Below, piece after piece: positions 24,376 to 32,676 of a stretch of 64,000 nucleotides of DNA (position 1 is the stretch's first letter; every line of letters begins with the position of its first letter). Origin of the DNA: Tyzzerella sp963558545. GTDB taxonomy: Bacteria > Bacillota > Clostridia > Lachnospirales > CAG-274. Both the position numbers and the translations under genes were made by a program. The stretch is from NCBI RefSeq assembly GCF_963558545.1, contig NZ_CAUWHO010000010.1, positions 1 through 64,000 of the forward strand. The letters are read 5' to 3'. The notes under the pieces were generated by a model that worked only from the letters and a program-made list of their open reading frames with translations, made no database searches and was not told the origin of the DNA.

Positions 24376-24402
24376 TAATTAAGGTATGATTTACATTTTT
24401 AT
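24376..24402 (+). repeat. Family A fragment (unit start only)
   Basis: AATTAAGGTATGATTTACAT with TTTTT after it matches the first 25 bases of the Family A unit (CAATTAAGATATGACTTATA) at most positions, then similarity ends at the stop codon of the neighbouring gene. Confidence 0.5.
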
Positions 24403-25970
24403 TAAGGAGTTTCTACTAAATATCCTGTAATATTATTTCTGTCCATCCACATTTTTTTAGATGCCATTAAAAACTCAATTGTGTCATTGTTTTTTTGGAA
24501 TAATTTTTTTAATAATTGTTTAGTTTGGAAAAGGTCGTTATATGTTAAATAAGGGTAATCTTCCATTTTATTTGTATTTTTAGTGTAATATAGTTCGTAT
24601 CTTAAGTTATTATCTGGTAAAACCCATTGATTTCTAGTATCTTCTATACCAAGTAGCATTTTATTTGCTGTTTCTAAATACCTAGGTTCACCTGTTATAC
24701 CGTATATTTCATATAAAAAGTTCATTTCTGCTAAATGGTGGTTTAAAGATACGTGAGTTTTTTCGTGAGCACCTTTATGGTATCCATAATCAGCAACTAA
24801 TATGCCCCCATTTTGTGTAGTATAGCTATCAGTTTGAACAAACATTAAGAAAAATTCTGCATATTTAACAGCAGCAGCTAAAAACTCTTTATTATTGTAG
24901 TTTTGGTAGGCGTATAATAGGCTTGTAGCAAAATCTGTATTAAATCTTGTGTCATAAAACCCAGCACCTATTTTAAAATCTTTATATAGCCATTCAGACT
25001 GAGGACCTGTTTCCCAATATCCAAGGTTGTTTTGATTTTTCATACAAGTTTCTGTCATAACATATCCAAGATTTTTAGAAAGAGGATTCATTCCATATTT
25101 TGCAAAAGAAGCTCCAGTATAATTAGATGGGTGCTTGTACAAAATATTTTTTCCACCTGGCTTATAGTTAGAAGGTGTTTGGAAATAGTATCCATCATAG
25201 CTCCAACGTCTTGTATCGGAAAGGTCGTGAGAAAAAAGCTCATCAAAGCTTTTCATAGTAGACCAGTCTACCAAACGTTTTTCAGATTCCATATACCAAT
25301 ATTCGCCTATTAAATTTTTATCTTGTGGGAAAGACATTTGAAGGTCAAAATATCCATCTTTTTTTATTACATTTACCATTTGTTCTTTATCTTTAGCAAC
25401 AGTTAAAGTATTATTACTAAAAATATTTTTATAAACAGCAGGTACACTTACTATATAGCTATTTGTATCTGTATCTATAAATAGAGTTGTATGTTGTAAA
25501 TTTTTAAGATTAGATGTATTAACCCATTCTTTTTTTGTACGGTCTACATATCTAAAAGTTATAGTATTACCTTTTATAGGGATAGAAATATTGTATCTTT
25601 CTGGAGTAGTTTGTTTAAAGGAAAGTCTATTCATATAGTATGTATCATTGTTTTCAAAAACAGTTTTTGTAGTTTTTGTAGTAATATTAAAAAATTCGTT
25701 AGTTGTTTCTGTTGTAATAGGAGTAAACTTTGTTGGTGTATATATAGGAACATCTTTTATTATATTATATATTTTTAAATTTTCACCTGTTAAAGGATTA
25801 CCGTTTTTATCTTTAGGAATATTATCTACTATTTCGTTAGTTATAGCATTGCTTTTATCTACATTAGGAGTAGTATTTGTAGTATTACTTACACTATTTG
25901 CATAAACATTATTTGTTATTACAGATAGAGCCATAGACAAGCCTAATATCTGCTTAATATTTTTTTTCAA
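24402..25970 (-). CDS. Secreted alpha/alpha-barrel protein, C5-epimerase/glycosidase-like C-terminus
   Basis: 522 residues from a TTG at 25970, chosen because GAGGGGTG lies 6 bp before it; the in-frame GTG upstream is part of that site. A signal peptide (KKNIKQILGLSMALSVITNNVYA) precedes an Asn/Thr-rich linker. The C-terminal half (about 310-520) has repeated helical pairs such as NHHLAEMNFLYEIYGITGEPRYLETANKMLLG, as in D-glucuronyl C5-epimerase C-terminal and six-hairpin carbohydrate enzymes. The function is not recognised with certainty; it may act on an exopolysaccharide. It is monocistronic. Confidence 0.6.
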   Translation of the reverse strand: MKKNIKQILGLSMALSVITNNVYANSVSNTTNTTPNVDKSNAITNEIVDNIPKDKNGNPLTGENLKIYNIIKDVPIYTPTKFTPITTETTNEFFNITTKTTKTVFENNDTYYMNRLSFKQTTPERYNISIPIKGNTITFRYVDRTKKEWVNTSNLKNLQHTTLFIDTDTNSYIVSVPAVYKNIFSNNTLTVAKDKEQMVNVIKKDGYFDLQMSFPQDKNLIGEYWYMESEKRLVDWSTMKSFDELFSHDLSDTRRWSYDGYYFQTPSNYKPGGKNILYKHPSNYTGASFAKYGMNPLSKNLGYVMTETCMKNQNNLGYWETGPQSEWLYKDFKIGAGFYDTRFNTDFATSLLYAYQNYNNKEFLAAAVKYAEFFLMFVQTDSYTTQNGGILVADYGYHKGAHEKTHVSLNHHLAEMNFLYEIYGITGEPRYLETANKMLLGIEDTRNQWVLPDNNLRYELYYTKNTNKMEDYPYLTYNDLFQTKQLLKKLFQKNNDTIEFLMASKKMWMDRNNITGYLVETP

Positions 25971-26223
25971 AATTAACACCCCTCATTATTTTTTGTTAGT
26001 TTACAAGTTATTATACCATTAATTTTTATAAATTCAATTTATTTTAATATTTTTAATTTAATTGTAATATAAATACACATTTTATACAAATTAGTACAAT
26101 ACTAAAATTTTAAAAGATTACTATAATGATACAATTAAATATAATGGCTTTATAAAATATAACTAAAAATTTACTTAAATATTTATTAAAAATAATGATT
26201 TTTAATTAAATTATTAAAAACAA
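25971..26223. other. AT-rich intergenic stretch
   Basis: It contains the unseen promoter of the secreted protein gene on the minus strand and otherwise only AT-rich DNA. I see no gene or repeat. Confidence 0.4.
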
Positions 26224-26252
26224 TTGATTAAAAAACACTTTATATTTATAAT
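26224..26252 (+). promoter_or_regulatory. Promoter of yitT-like gene
   Basis: TTGATT (26224-26229), 17 bp, TATAAT (26247-26252). Confidence 0.75.
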
Positions 26253-26319
26253 AAATCTAGGTTTAAAACATTTTTTTTACAGATATTATTAATAACAACA
26301 GATTAGGAGTAGTAATTTT

Positions 26320-27180
26320 ATGGAAAAATTTAATATAAAAAATGTATGTTTTTTAGTTTTACTAAATATAATAGGTACATTTATCTATGCAGTAGGGATA
26401 AATTGTTTTGCAGCACCACATAATATAGCACCAGGTGGAGCTAGTGGTATTGCCATATTAGTAAATTATTTATTTAAGTTTCCTATTGGTACATTTGTAT
26501 TAATATTTAATATTCCACTTTTAATATGGATTCTTGTAAAAAAATATTTCCCTAAATCTTTTGTGTTTAAAACACTTGCTACAACAGCTTTACTTTCTTT
26601 TATAACAGACTATGTAGTAGTACATATACCAGTTTATAAGGGAGATGCTCTTTTAGCATCTATGTTTGGAGGGGCTCTTATGGGGATAGGTCTTGCATTG
26701 GTACATTTAGGTGCATCTAACACAGGGGGTATATCTTTATTAGGTGTTATTGTACAAAAAATTAAACCTAAATTTCCAGTAGGTGGGCTTATAGCAACGC
26801 TTAATATAGGAGTTGTTATGGCATCTGGCCTTATATACAGAAATATAGAAAGCCTTTTATATGCTGTTGTTACAGTTTATATATCAGGTATGTTTATGGA
26901 TAAAATGCTTGAGCAAGCCTCTAAGAAAAACCTTATATTTATTATGTCAGAATGTACAGATATTGTAAGAAAAGCATTGGTAGATGCTCATAAATCTATT
27001 ACAATATTAAAAGGTGAAGGTGGATATTCTAGCAAAATGCAAAGAGTTTTAATATGTGCAGCAACAAAAGATGATTGTGTACAAATAGAAAAGATGATAA
27101 AAGAGCTAGATGATAAAGCACTTATTATTATAACAGAAACTAAAAAAGTAGAAGGAAAAGGATTTAAACATATTATATAA
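26320..27180 (+). CDS. YitT family membrane protein
   Basis: 286 residues. The N-terminal two thirds hold five to six membrane segments with the YitT pattern (AVGINCFAAPHNIAPGGASGIAILVNY, and HLGASNTGGISLLGVI). The C-terminal soluble DUF2179 domain (about 215-280) begins IFIMSECTDIVRKALVDAHKSITILKGEGGYS. The family is widespread in Firmicutes; transport has been proposed but the substrate is unknown. ATG with TTAGGAG. Single-gene unit with its own promoter and terminator. Confidence 0.88.
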   Translation: MEKFNIKNVCFLVLLNIIGTFIYAVGINCFAAPHNIAPGGASGIAILVNYLFKFPIGTFVLIFNIPLLIWILVKKYFPKSFVFKTLATTALLSFITDYVVVHIPVYKGDALLASMFGGALMGIGLALVHLGASNTGGISLLGVIVQKIKPKFPVGGLIATLNIGVVMASGLIYRNIESLLYAVVTVYISGMFMDKMLEQASKKNLIFIMSECTDIVRKALVDAHKSITILKGEGGYSSKMQRVLICAATKDDCVQIEKMIKELDDKALIIITETKKVEGKGFKHII

Positions 27181-27184
27181 TTTT

Positions 27185-27235
27185 AGTATAGCCAAGCATA
27201 CTATATACAAGGTGGGCTTGGCTATACTACTTTTA
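27185..27235 (+). terminator. Terminator after yitT-like gene
   Basis: AGTATAGCCAAGC pairs with GCTTGGCTATACT and is followed by ACTTTTATT. Confidence 0.88.
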
Positions 27236-27254
27236 TTATAAAATATCCAAAAAA

Positions 27255-27283
27255 TTGATTTAAATATATACTTATGTTATAAT
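27255..27283 (+). promoter_or_regulatory. Promoter of recX-TPR operon
   Basis: TTGATT (27255-27260), 17 bp, TATAAT (27278-27283), 17 bp before the recX start, so the leader is very short. Confidence 0.78.
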
Positions 27284-27299
27284 AATAAAGGTGATTGTA

Positions 27300-27929
27300 T
27301 TGATAGTAACAAAAATAGAAAAGCAAAAAAATAATAATAAAAGATACTCTGTATTTATAGATAATGAATTTGCATTTGGTATAGACGAAATAGATTTATT
27401 ATACTATAAAATTAAAGAAAATGAGCCATTAGATAAAGACAAATATAATTATATATTAAATAAGCTACTTTTAAAAAGAGCAAAAGATAAAGCTTTAAAA
27501 TATTTAGGGTATAAAATGCGTTCTAAAAAACAAGTTATAAAAAAGTTACAAGAATATGAGTTTCCATCTAATGTTATAAATAAAGTAATAAAAGTACTAG
27601 AAAAATATAATTACATAAATGATGAAGATTTTGCTAAAGCCTTTATAAAAGATAAAGTAAATCTAAAAGGTTACGGTACTTTTAAGATAAGCTATGATTT
27701 AAAAATGCTTGGAGTAGATGAAGAAATTTTTAAAAAATATTTATATGATGAATGTTTTATAAATGAAAGCCAAAAGGCTAAAGATTTACTATTAAAAAAG
27801 TTAAAAGGTAAAAACATAGAAGATTTAGACTATAAAGAAAAGCAAAAAGTATATGCTTATTTAGCTAGAAGAGGATTTTCTTATGATAGTATAAATAAAG
27901 CATTTAACTATTTATTGGAGGAATTTTAA
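27300..27929 (+). CDS. recX: RecX family regulatory protein
   Basis: 209 residues from a TTG at 27300; the in-frame GTG at 27291 belongs to the AAAGGTG ribosome binding site. Three RecX three-helix repeats are visible, e.g. RAKDKALKYLGYKMRSKKQVIKKLQEY and YNYINDEDFAKAFIKDKVNLKGYGTFKI. RecX modulates RecA filaments. recA is not nearby. One base separates its stop from the TPR gene, so the two form an operon. No SOS box is visible in the short promoter region. Confidence 0.87.
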   Translation: MIVTKIEKQKNNNKRYSVFIDNEFAFGIDEIDLLYYKIKENEPLDKDKYNYILNKLLLKRAKDKALKYLGYKMRSKKQVIKKLQEYEFPSNVINKVIKVLEKYNYINDEDFAKAFIKDKVNLKGYGTFKISYDLKMLGVDEEIFKKYLYDECFINESQKAKDLLLKKLKGKNIEDLDYKEKQKVYAYLARRGFSYDSINKAFNYLLEEF

Positions 27930-27930
27930 T

Positions 27931-29451
27931 ATGGATAATAAAAGTAAAAGGTCATCTATTAGAAAAGACTTTTTAAAAAATTTTAAAGAAAAAGATTATT
28001 TTTCTTGCTATGAAAATGCTGAAAATATTATAAAATTATACAATAGAGAAGAAAAAGAAAGTTTTGAATATTGTACAGATTTATATAACCTTGCATACAT
28101 ACAGCAAAATTTAGGAAAGTATAGTATGGCTATAAAATATTATAAAAAAATATTAAAAATATTAGATAAAGAGCCATATGAAACTGACACAAAAGAAGGT
28201 ATAGAAATAATAAAATTTATTGTAGATACAGAAAATAGCTTAGGTATTTGCTATTTTAAAAGTACATTAAAACAACGTTTTTCTATAAAATGTTTTGAAA
28301 GAGCACTGTTTATGGCTAAAAAATATTTAAAAGATAAAGAAGAAACTTTAGTTAATATATTACATAATATGGGTTCTTCCTATTATGATTTACAGCAATA
28401 CGAAGATGCTATATACCATTTTTTAGAAGAGCTTTCATACAGAAAAAATAAAGATATAGATTTTGTAGACAATTTAAATTTTTTAGGTTATAGCTATCAG
28501 GAGCTAAAAAAATATGATGAAGCAATAGGGTATTTTAACCAAGCATTAGATATTATAAAAGGGCTATTTGGCATAAATTCTGATGAATATATGACTAATA
28601 AATATTATATATCTTCTATATACTCTAAAATGGGAAATTATGATTTGGCTATAAAAAGCTATGAAAAGGCTTGTACGCTTATAGAACAAAAGTTAGGAAA
28701 TAAACACCCTTATCTTGCAGAGGCTTTGTCTAAGCTTGCAGAAAACTATTTAAAGATAGATAAACCACACGATGCGTTAAAAATACAGTTAAAGTCTTTA
28801 AATATTGTTAAAGAAACTGTTGGAGAAAAGCATATGTTTTATGCTAGTGCCTTAAAAAGAGTTGGAGATATATATTACATACTAGAAGATTTTCAAAAAT
28901 GTTTAACTTATTATGAAACAGAAAATAAAATAAAAGAAAATGTTATAGGTATGTATAACGAAGAATATGTAACCTCACTACTAAACCTTATAAATATATT
29001 TGTAAAAACTAATAATACACAAAAAGAAGAACAAGCTAAAGATAAGCTATTAAAAATGGTAGATTTTGACTTACCAAAAAAATCTTATGAAAGAGCACTT
29101 CTTATTTTATGTAAAATATATATATGCAATAACTTGCCTAGTAATTTATATGATATATACGAGCATTATAAATATGTAAATGATATAGATAGTTTTGATG
29201 ATATGGTAAAAAAATCTAAAGATATAGATGAAGATATAATAAATAAAGATAAAAAACTAAATGCTATTTTTAATAACTATGAAGAAGAAGCATACGAAGA
29301 AGATGATGATATTAAAGAAGATATTTTTGATGGCATAAAAAATCTTTTTGATGGACTAAAAAGTGAAATTGACAAAATAGAAAATAAAATAGAAAATAAT
29401 AATGATAACAATGATGATATTAATGATACATCGGAAGATAATAATATCTAA
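27931..29451 (+). CDS. Tetratricopeptide repeat protein
   Basis: 506 residues with no signal peptide. At least eight TPR-like helix pairs lie between residues 45 and 345, for example YNLAYIQQNLGKYSMAIKYYKKIL, NFLGYSYQELKKYDEAIGYFNQAL and SSIYSKMGNYDLAIKSYEKA, of the TPR_12 / kinesin-light-chain type. The C-terminal 60 residues are very acidic and Asn-rich. Likely a cytoplasmic protein-interaction scaffold; the function is unknown. It starts 1 bp after recX with TTGGAGG, so it is co-expressed. Confidence 0.8.
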   Translation: MDNKSKRSSIRKDFLKNFKEKDYFSCYENAENIIKLYNREEKESFEYCTDLYNLAYIQQNLGKYSMAIKYYKKILKILDKEPYETDTKEGIEIIKFIVDTENSLGICYFKSTLKQRFSIKCFERALFMAKKYLKDKEETLVNILHNMGSSYYDLQQYEDAIYHFLEELSYRKNKDIDFVDNLNFLGYSYQELKKYDEAIGYFNQALDIIKGLFGINSDEYMTNKYYISSIYSKMGNYDLAIKSYEKACTLIEQKLGNKHPYLAEALSKLAENYLKIDKPHDALKIQLKSLNIVKETVGEKHMFYASALKRVGDIYYILEDFQKCLTYYETENKIKENVIGMYNEEYVTSLLNLINIFVKTNNTQKEEQAKDKLLKMVDFDLPKKSYERALLILCKIYICNNLPSNLYDIYEHYKYVNDIDSFDDMVKKSKDIDEDIINKDKKLNAIFNNYEEEAYEEDDDIKEDIFDGIKNLFDGLKSEIDKIENKIENNNDNNDDINDTSEDNNI

Positions 29452-29487
29452 AAATTGGGTTAATATTTTTTATTTTATTAACCATAA

Positions 29488-29517
29488 TAAAAGTATAGGC
29501 AAAAACCTATGCTTTTA
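29488..29517 (+). terminator. Terminator of recX-TPR operon
   Basis: TAAAAGTATAGG pairs with CCTATGCTTTTA (one G-T pair) and is followed by a T-run. Confidence 0.85.
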
Positions 29518-29554
29518 TTTTTTGTATTATAGTAACAATAAAGGAGGAATAGTT

Positions 29555-29719
29555 ATGAGAAAATATACAACGGCAGGATTAATAACAACAGGTATCGTAG
29601 GTGCAGTTGGGCTTGCTTATGCTATGACAGATAAAAGAATGAGAAATAAGATGGCAAATGACGGTAAAAAAATGTTAGATAAAGCAGGAGATATAGTTTC
29701 TAAAATGGATATATTTTAA
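29555..29719 (+). CDS. Small YtxH-like protein of 54 residues
   Basis: 54 residues with ATG and a strong AAAGGAGG. A Gly/Ala-rich hydrophobic N-terminal segment (TTAGLITTGIVGAVGLAYAM) is followed by a basic amphipathic tail (DKRMRNKMANDGKKMLDKAGD). This layout resembles the YtxH/gas-vesicle-like small stress proteins of Firmicutes, but no family can be fixed from sequence alone. It stands alone between a terminator and a reversed Family A unit. Confidence 0.65.
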   Translation: MRKYTTAGLITTGIVGAVGLAYAMTDKRMRNKMANDGKKMLDKAGDIVSKMDIF

Positions 29720-29760
29720 TAGTTAATATAAAAGATAACATAAATATATTTATTCTAATA

Positions 29761-29882
29761 ATCAATTTTTTTAATACTTTGTATTCAAAAACAGATATTC
29801 CTATATATTTTTATTAGTAAAAATTAATACAAATACCTGTATATAATTTTTCTTTTAAAAATATAAATCATACTTTAATTGA
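29761..29882 (-). repeat. Family A single unit, reverse orientation
   Basis: On the minus strand it reads TCAATTAAAGTATGATTTAT, AAAAATTATATACAGGTATT, AATATCTGTTTTTGAATAC and closes with AATTGAT-like bases. The inner hairpin is TTTTGAATAC, AAA, GTATTAAAAA, so the stem is kept although bases differ from other copies. The ends form the inverted pair ATCAATT / AATTGAT. Confidence 0.85.
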
Positions 29883-29890
29883 TACAAATA

Positions 29891-29926
29891 AAAATACCTA
29901 TTGAAAAGATTTTCAATAGGTATTTT
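29891..29926. terminator. Bidirectional terminator-like hairpin
   Basis: AAATACCTATTGAAAA pairs with TTTCAATAGGTATTT, with A and T runs on both sides. It probably terminates the 54-residue protein gene, from which it is separated by the Family A unit. Confidence 0.8.
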
Positions 29927-30005
29927 TTATTATAAAATTTAAAAAGTTTATAAGGGGCACAAAATACCAAGGTAATAAATGAATTTTGTGTTAAATATAT
30001 AAAAT

Positions 30006-30221
30006 TTAATATTTATAACCAAAGTTATTAAAATTATAATTGTTACAACAAAGGTTGTTAAACCAACAGCTATTATTGTATCTGTTATAGTATTTACCAA
30101 AACATCTGTTACAACTACAACCATAATCTATATTACAATTATAGTTACTGTAATAGTTGTAATTATTGTTGTAGCCATAAGGATTTTTGTAATTATAGCT
30201 GTTTAACCAGCCATATCCCAA
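30006..30221 (-). CDS. Tyr/Asn/Cys-rich small protein
   Basis: 71 residues from a TTG start preceded by AAGGAGG (8 bp); the in-frame GTG 9 bp further upstream overlaps that site. About 40 percent of residues are Tyr or Asn, with clustered Cys (YGCSCNRCFG, WFNNLCCNNYNF) and scattered Gly. No membrane segment or signal peptide. Composition recalls small spore-coat, exosporium or crosslinked surface proteins, but no family is recognised. A candidate promoter (TTGTTA, 17 bp, TAAGAT) lies on the minus strand near 30245-30275. Confidence 0.62.
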   Translation of the reverse strand: MGYGWLNSYNYKNPYGYNNNYNYYSNYNCNIDYGCSCNRCFGKYYNRYNNSCWFNNLCCNNYNFNNFGYKY

Positions 30222-30336
30222 AAAAACCACCTCCTTTTCTTTATCTTAATATATATTATTCAAAATAACAAAAAGTGTGACAGGCTGTTTAATTATTTTA
30301 CAATATATATTTTTTATAAAAATTTTTATAAAAAAA

Positions 30337-30364
30337 TGAACCCTATTAAAAATTATAACGAATA
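30337..30364 (+). promoter_or_regulatory. Candidate ECF-type self-promoter
   Basis: TGAACC (30337-30342), exactly 16 bp, then CGAATA (30359-30364). This is close to the ECF pattern (TGAAAC, 16 bp, CGTATA) known for extracytoplasmic-function sigma factors in Bacillus, and the next gene encodes such a factor, so autoregulation is likely. Confidence 0.55.
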
Positions 30365-30406
30365 TATATTGAAAGGATATAATAAGAAAAGGAGCTGGTA
30401 TAAAAT

Positions 30407-30967
30407 TTGGAGGCAAAAGAATTAGAAAAATGTATAGATATTTTTGGAGATGATATATATAGGTTTTGTTTAAAAATTTGTTTAAATAAAGATGATGCAG
30501 AAGATTTATATCAGCAAACATTTTTAAAGGCATTAGAAAGTAATTTTATTTTAGATTGGGATAATAATCCAAAAGCCTTATTTTTTTCTATATCATATAA
30601 AATATATAAAAGTAACACAAGGAAGTGGGCAAGGCGTAATAGCATAGCTTCTATAATAAATATTGATGAAAAAACTGAAAATATATTATTTTCATATGAA
30701 AATATAGAAAATGATTTATTAGAAAAAAGTTTAATAAATGAAATAACTAAAATTATTGATAGTTTGCCAGATAAAATAAAAATACCTCTTATACTATATT
30801 ATCTTTTCAATTTTTCAACTAGTAATATATCAAAAGCAATAAAAAAGCCTATAGGAACAGTTAAAAGTAGGTTGTTTAAAGGGAGGAATACTATTAAAAA
30901 AAGATTGGAGGATATAGGATATGACTTTAAATATTATTTTTTACATTTTATTAGGTATTTTAGCTAG
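30407..30967 (+). CDS. ECF-type RNA polymerase sigma factor
   Basis: 186 residues from a TTG start; an in-frame stop 6 bp upstream leaves no other start. Region 2 (about 8-75) includes FGDDIYRFCLKICLNKDDAEDLYQQTFLKAL; region 4 (about 125-175) includes LPDKIKIPLILYYLFNFSTSNISKAIKKPIGTVKSRLFKGR with a helix-turn-helix. Regions 1 and 3 are missing, as in ECF factors. The next gene overlaps its 3' end by 47 bp, which points to coupled synthesis of a regulator. The operon resembles the Bacillus sigY-yxlCDE arrangement in layout. Confidence 0.88.
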   Translation: MEAKELEKCIDIFGDDIYRFCLKICLNKDDAEDLYQQTFLKALESNFILDWDNNPKALFFSISYKIYKSNTRKWARRNSIASIINIDEKTENILFSYENIENDLLEKSLINEITKIIDSLPDKIKIPLILYYLFNFSTSNISKAIKKPIGTVKSRLFKGRNTIKKRLEDIGYDFKYYFLHFIRYFS

Positions 30968-31088
30968 TATATTAATAAAAAATATATATTTATATATTAT
31001 TTTAATATTTACATATTTTTATTATAACTTATTTATATTTATATTTGTTAGATTAAGGATAAATAAAACTAAAAAATTATTAGTTTAA
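30921..31088 (+). CDS. Small two-helix membrane protein overlapping the ECF sigma gene
   Basis: 55 residues, in a different frame from the sigma gene and overlapping its last 47 bp. It has ATG with GGAGG 9 bp before it. Residues 4-19 and 21-43 are two hydrophobic segments, ending in a basic tail RLRINKTKKLLV, so the C-terminus is likely cytoplasmic. Overlap with an ECF sigma gene and a membrane location are typical of anti-sigma factors or their helpers, but the protein is too small for a known anti-sigma domain. Function is inferred only. Confidence 0.65.
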   Translation: MTLNIIFYILLGILASILIKNIYLYIILIFTYFYYNLFIFIFVRLRINKTKKLLV

Positions 31089-31104
31089 GAAAGGAGTAAT
31101 TTAT

Positions 31105-31875
31105 ATGGGTTATGAAAATCTAGTATTTATTTTTCTTATGTTAATGCCATTTTTTTTAATATTATCATATACATTTTCTATTATATGGATTTATAAAGAC
31201 TGTAAGGAAAGAGGAGAAAATCCTTTAATTTGGATATTATTTTTATTTTTTTCATCACTATTTTTAGGAATTATTATTTATTTAATATTTAGAAAAGAAA
31301 ATAAATGTGCTTGTAAAAGCTGTGATAAATTAATATCAAGTTCAGCTAAATATTGCGAATATTGTGGCGTATATATACAAAATAAAGAAGATGTTAAATT
31401 GGTTAATAAAAATAATCGTAAGTATATGATAGCTAGTATTATCTCATTTTCTATGATTTTTATATGTATAATATCTATAGGTATTATAGGAGGGTTAAGT
31501 AGGAGTACAAATGTAAAATCTAAAACAAAAGTGTGGAATATAGGTTTTGAAACATTTAGTACTCAAATAAAAATAGAAAATGACTGGGAACTATCTTTAA
31601 AAAATTCAACAAAAGGATTTATAAAAGAGGAAAGTATGAATATAACTAACCCACAAAATGAGGTTTTATATATAAATACTAGCTGTGATATAAAAGAAGA
31701 AGGTGGAAATCTTATGTTATGGCTTGTGCAAGGGGATACTGAAAAATCTATAGATGTTACAAATTTATCAGAAACGCTAGAATATCCTTTAAATGAATTT
31801 AAAAGTGGAAAGATTTTTGTTAGGCTACAAATAAATGGTGTTAAAAATGTTAAATCTAAAATAACAATAGAATAA
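31105..31875 (+). CDS. Membrane protein with PLDc_N-like helices and zinc ribbon
   Basis: 256 residues. Two N-terminal membrane helices (about 5-28 and 42-62) around WIYKDCKERGENPLIW resemble the PLDc_N module. A zinc ribbon follows (CKSCDKLISSSAKYCEYCG, about 71-89), then a third helix (about 107-130) and an extracytoplasmic beta-rich domain (about 140-256). It is third in the ECF operon, 16 bp after the small membrane protein, and YxlE of the Bacillus sigY operon also has a PLDc_N domain. It may sense envelope state; this is inferred from context. Confidence 0.68.
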   Translation: MGYENLVFIFLMLMPFFLILSYTFSIIWIYKDCKERGENPLIWILFLFFSSLFLGIIIYLIFRKENKCACKSCDKLISSSAKYCEYCGVYIQNKEDVKLVNKNNRKYMIASIISFSMIFICIISIGIIGGLSRSTNVKSKTKVWNIGFETFSTQIKIENDWELSLKNSTKGFIKEESMNITNPQNEVLYINTSCDIKEEGGNLMLWLVQGDTEKSIDVTNLSETLEYPLNEFKSGKIFVRLQINGVKNVKSKITIE

Positions 31876-31887
31876 TAATTTAATAAA

Positions 31888-31920
31888 TAAAAATAAAAGG
31901 CTAATAATTAGCCTTTTATT
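31888..31920 (+). terminator. Terminator of the ECF operon
   Basis: AAATAAAAGGCTAA pairs with TTAGCCTTTTATTT; flanked by A and T runs, so it also serves the convergent ABC operon. Confidence 0.9.
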
Positions 31921-31953
31921 TTTATTTATTAAATTATTATATAGTAAAATATA

Positions 31954-32676
31954 TTATAGTACTTTAGATAAAAACTCCTGTGTTCTAGGGTGTTGTGGAT
32001 TGTTAAAAATATTTTCTGGAGTGTTTTCTTCACAAATATTTCCACCGTCCATAAATATAACCCTTGTTCCAACCTCTTTAGCAAATCCCATCTCGTGAGT
32101 AACAACAACCATTGTCATACCTTCTTTAGCAAGGTTTTTCATAACTTCTAAAACTTCGCCAACCATTTCTGGGTCTAGGGCAGATGTAGGTTCGTCAAAA
32201 AGCATAACATCTGGTTTCATAGCTAAGGCACGTACAATAGCTATCCTTTGTTTTTGTCCACCAGATAGGCTAGATGGATAGGCATTTGCCTTGTCTTCAA
32301 GTCCTACAAGTCCTAAAAGGTGCATAGCATCTTTTTCTGCTTTTTCTTTATCTATTTTTTTTACTTTAATAGGAGCTATTGTAATATTTTCTAGTATAGT
32401 TAAATGTGGGAATAGGTTAAAATGTTGGAATACCATACCCATTTTTTGTCTATGTATACTAATATCTACATTTTTAGCAGTTATATTTGTATTTTCAAAT
32501 ATTATATCACCAGAGGTAGCATTTTCGAGCTTATTAAGACATCTTAAAAATGTACTTTTACCAGAGCCAGAAGGCCCTATAACAACTACCACTTCCCCCT
32601 TATGTATAGTAGTAGTAACGCCTTTTAAAACGTGGTTATTACCAAAGCTTTTACTTAAGTTTTTAATTTCTATCAT
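31954..32676 (-). CDS. glnQ: Polar amino acid ABC transporter ATPase
   Basis: 240 residues. Walker A GPSGSGKSTFLRCLN, signature LSGGQKQRIAIVRALA, Walker B VMLFDEPTSALDPEMVGEVL and the H-loop VVTHEMGFA are all intact. The GlnQ/HisP-type is shown by size and context: it overlaps the permease gene by 14 bp and lies last in a binding protein, permease, ATPase operon. Confidence 0.94.
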   Translation of the reverse strand: MIEIKNLSKSFGNNHVLKGVTTTIHKGEVVVVIGPSGSGKSTFLRCLNKLENATSGDIIFENTNITAKNVDISIHRQKMGMVFQHFNLFPHLTILENITIAPIKVKKIDKEKAEKDAMHLLGLVGLEDKANAYPSSLSGGQKQRIAIVRALAMKPDVMLFDEPTSALDPEMVGEVLEVMKNLAKEGMTMVVVTHEMGFAKEVGTRVIFMDGGNICEENTPENIFNNPQHPRTQEFLSKVL

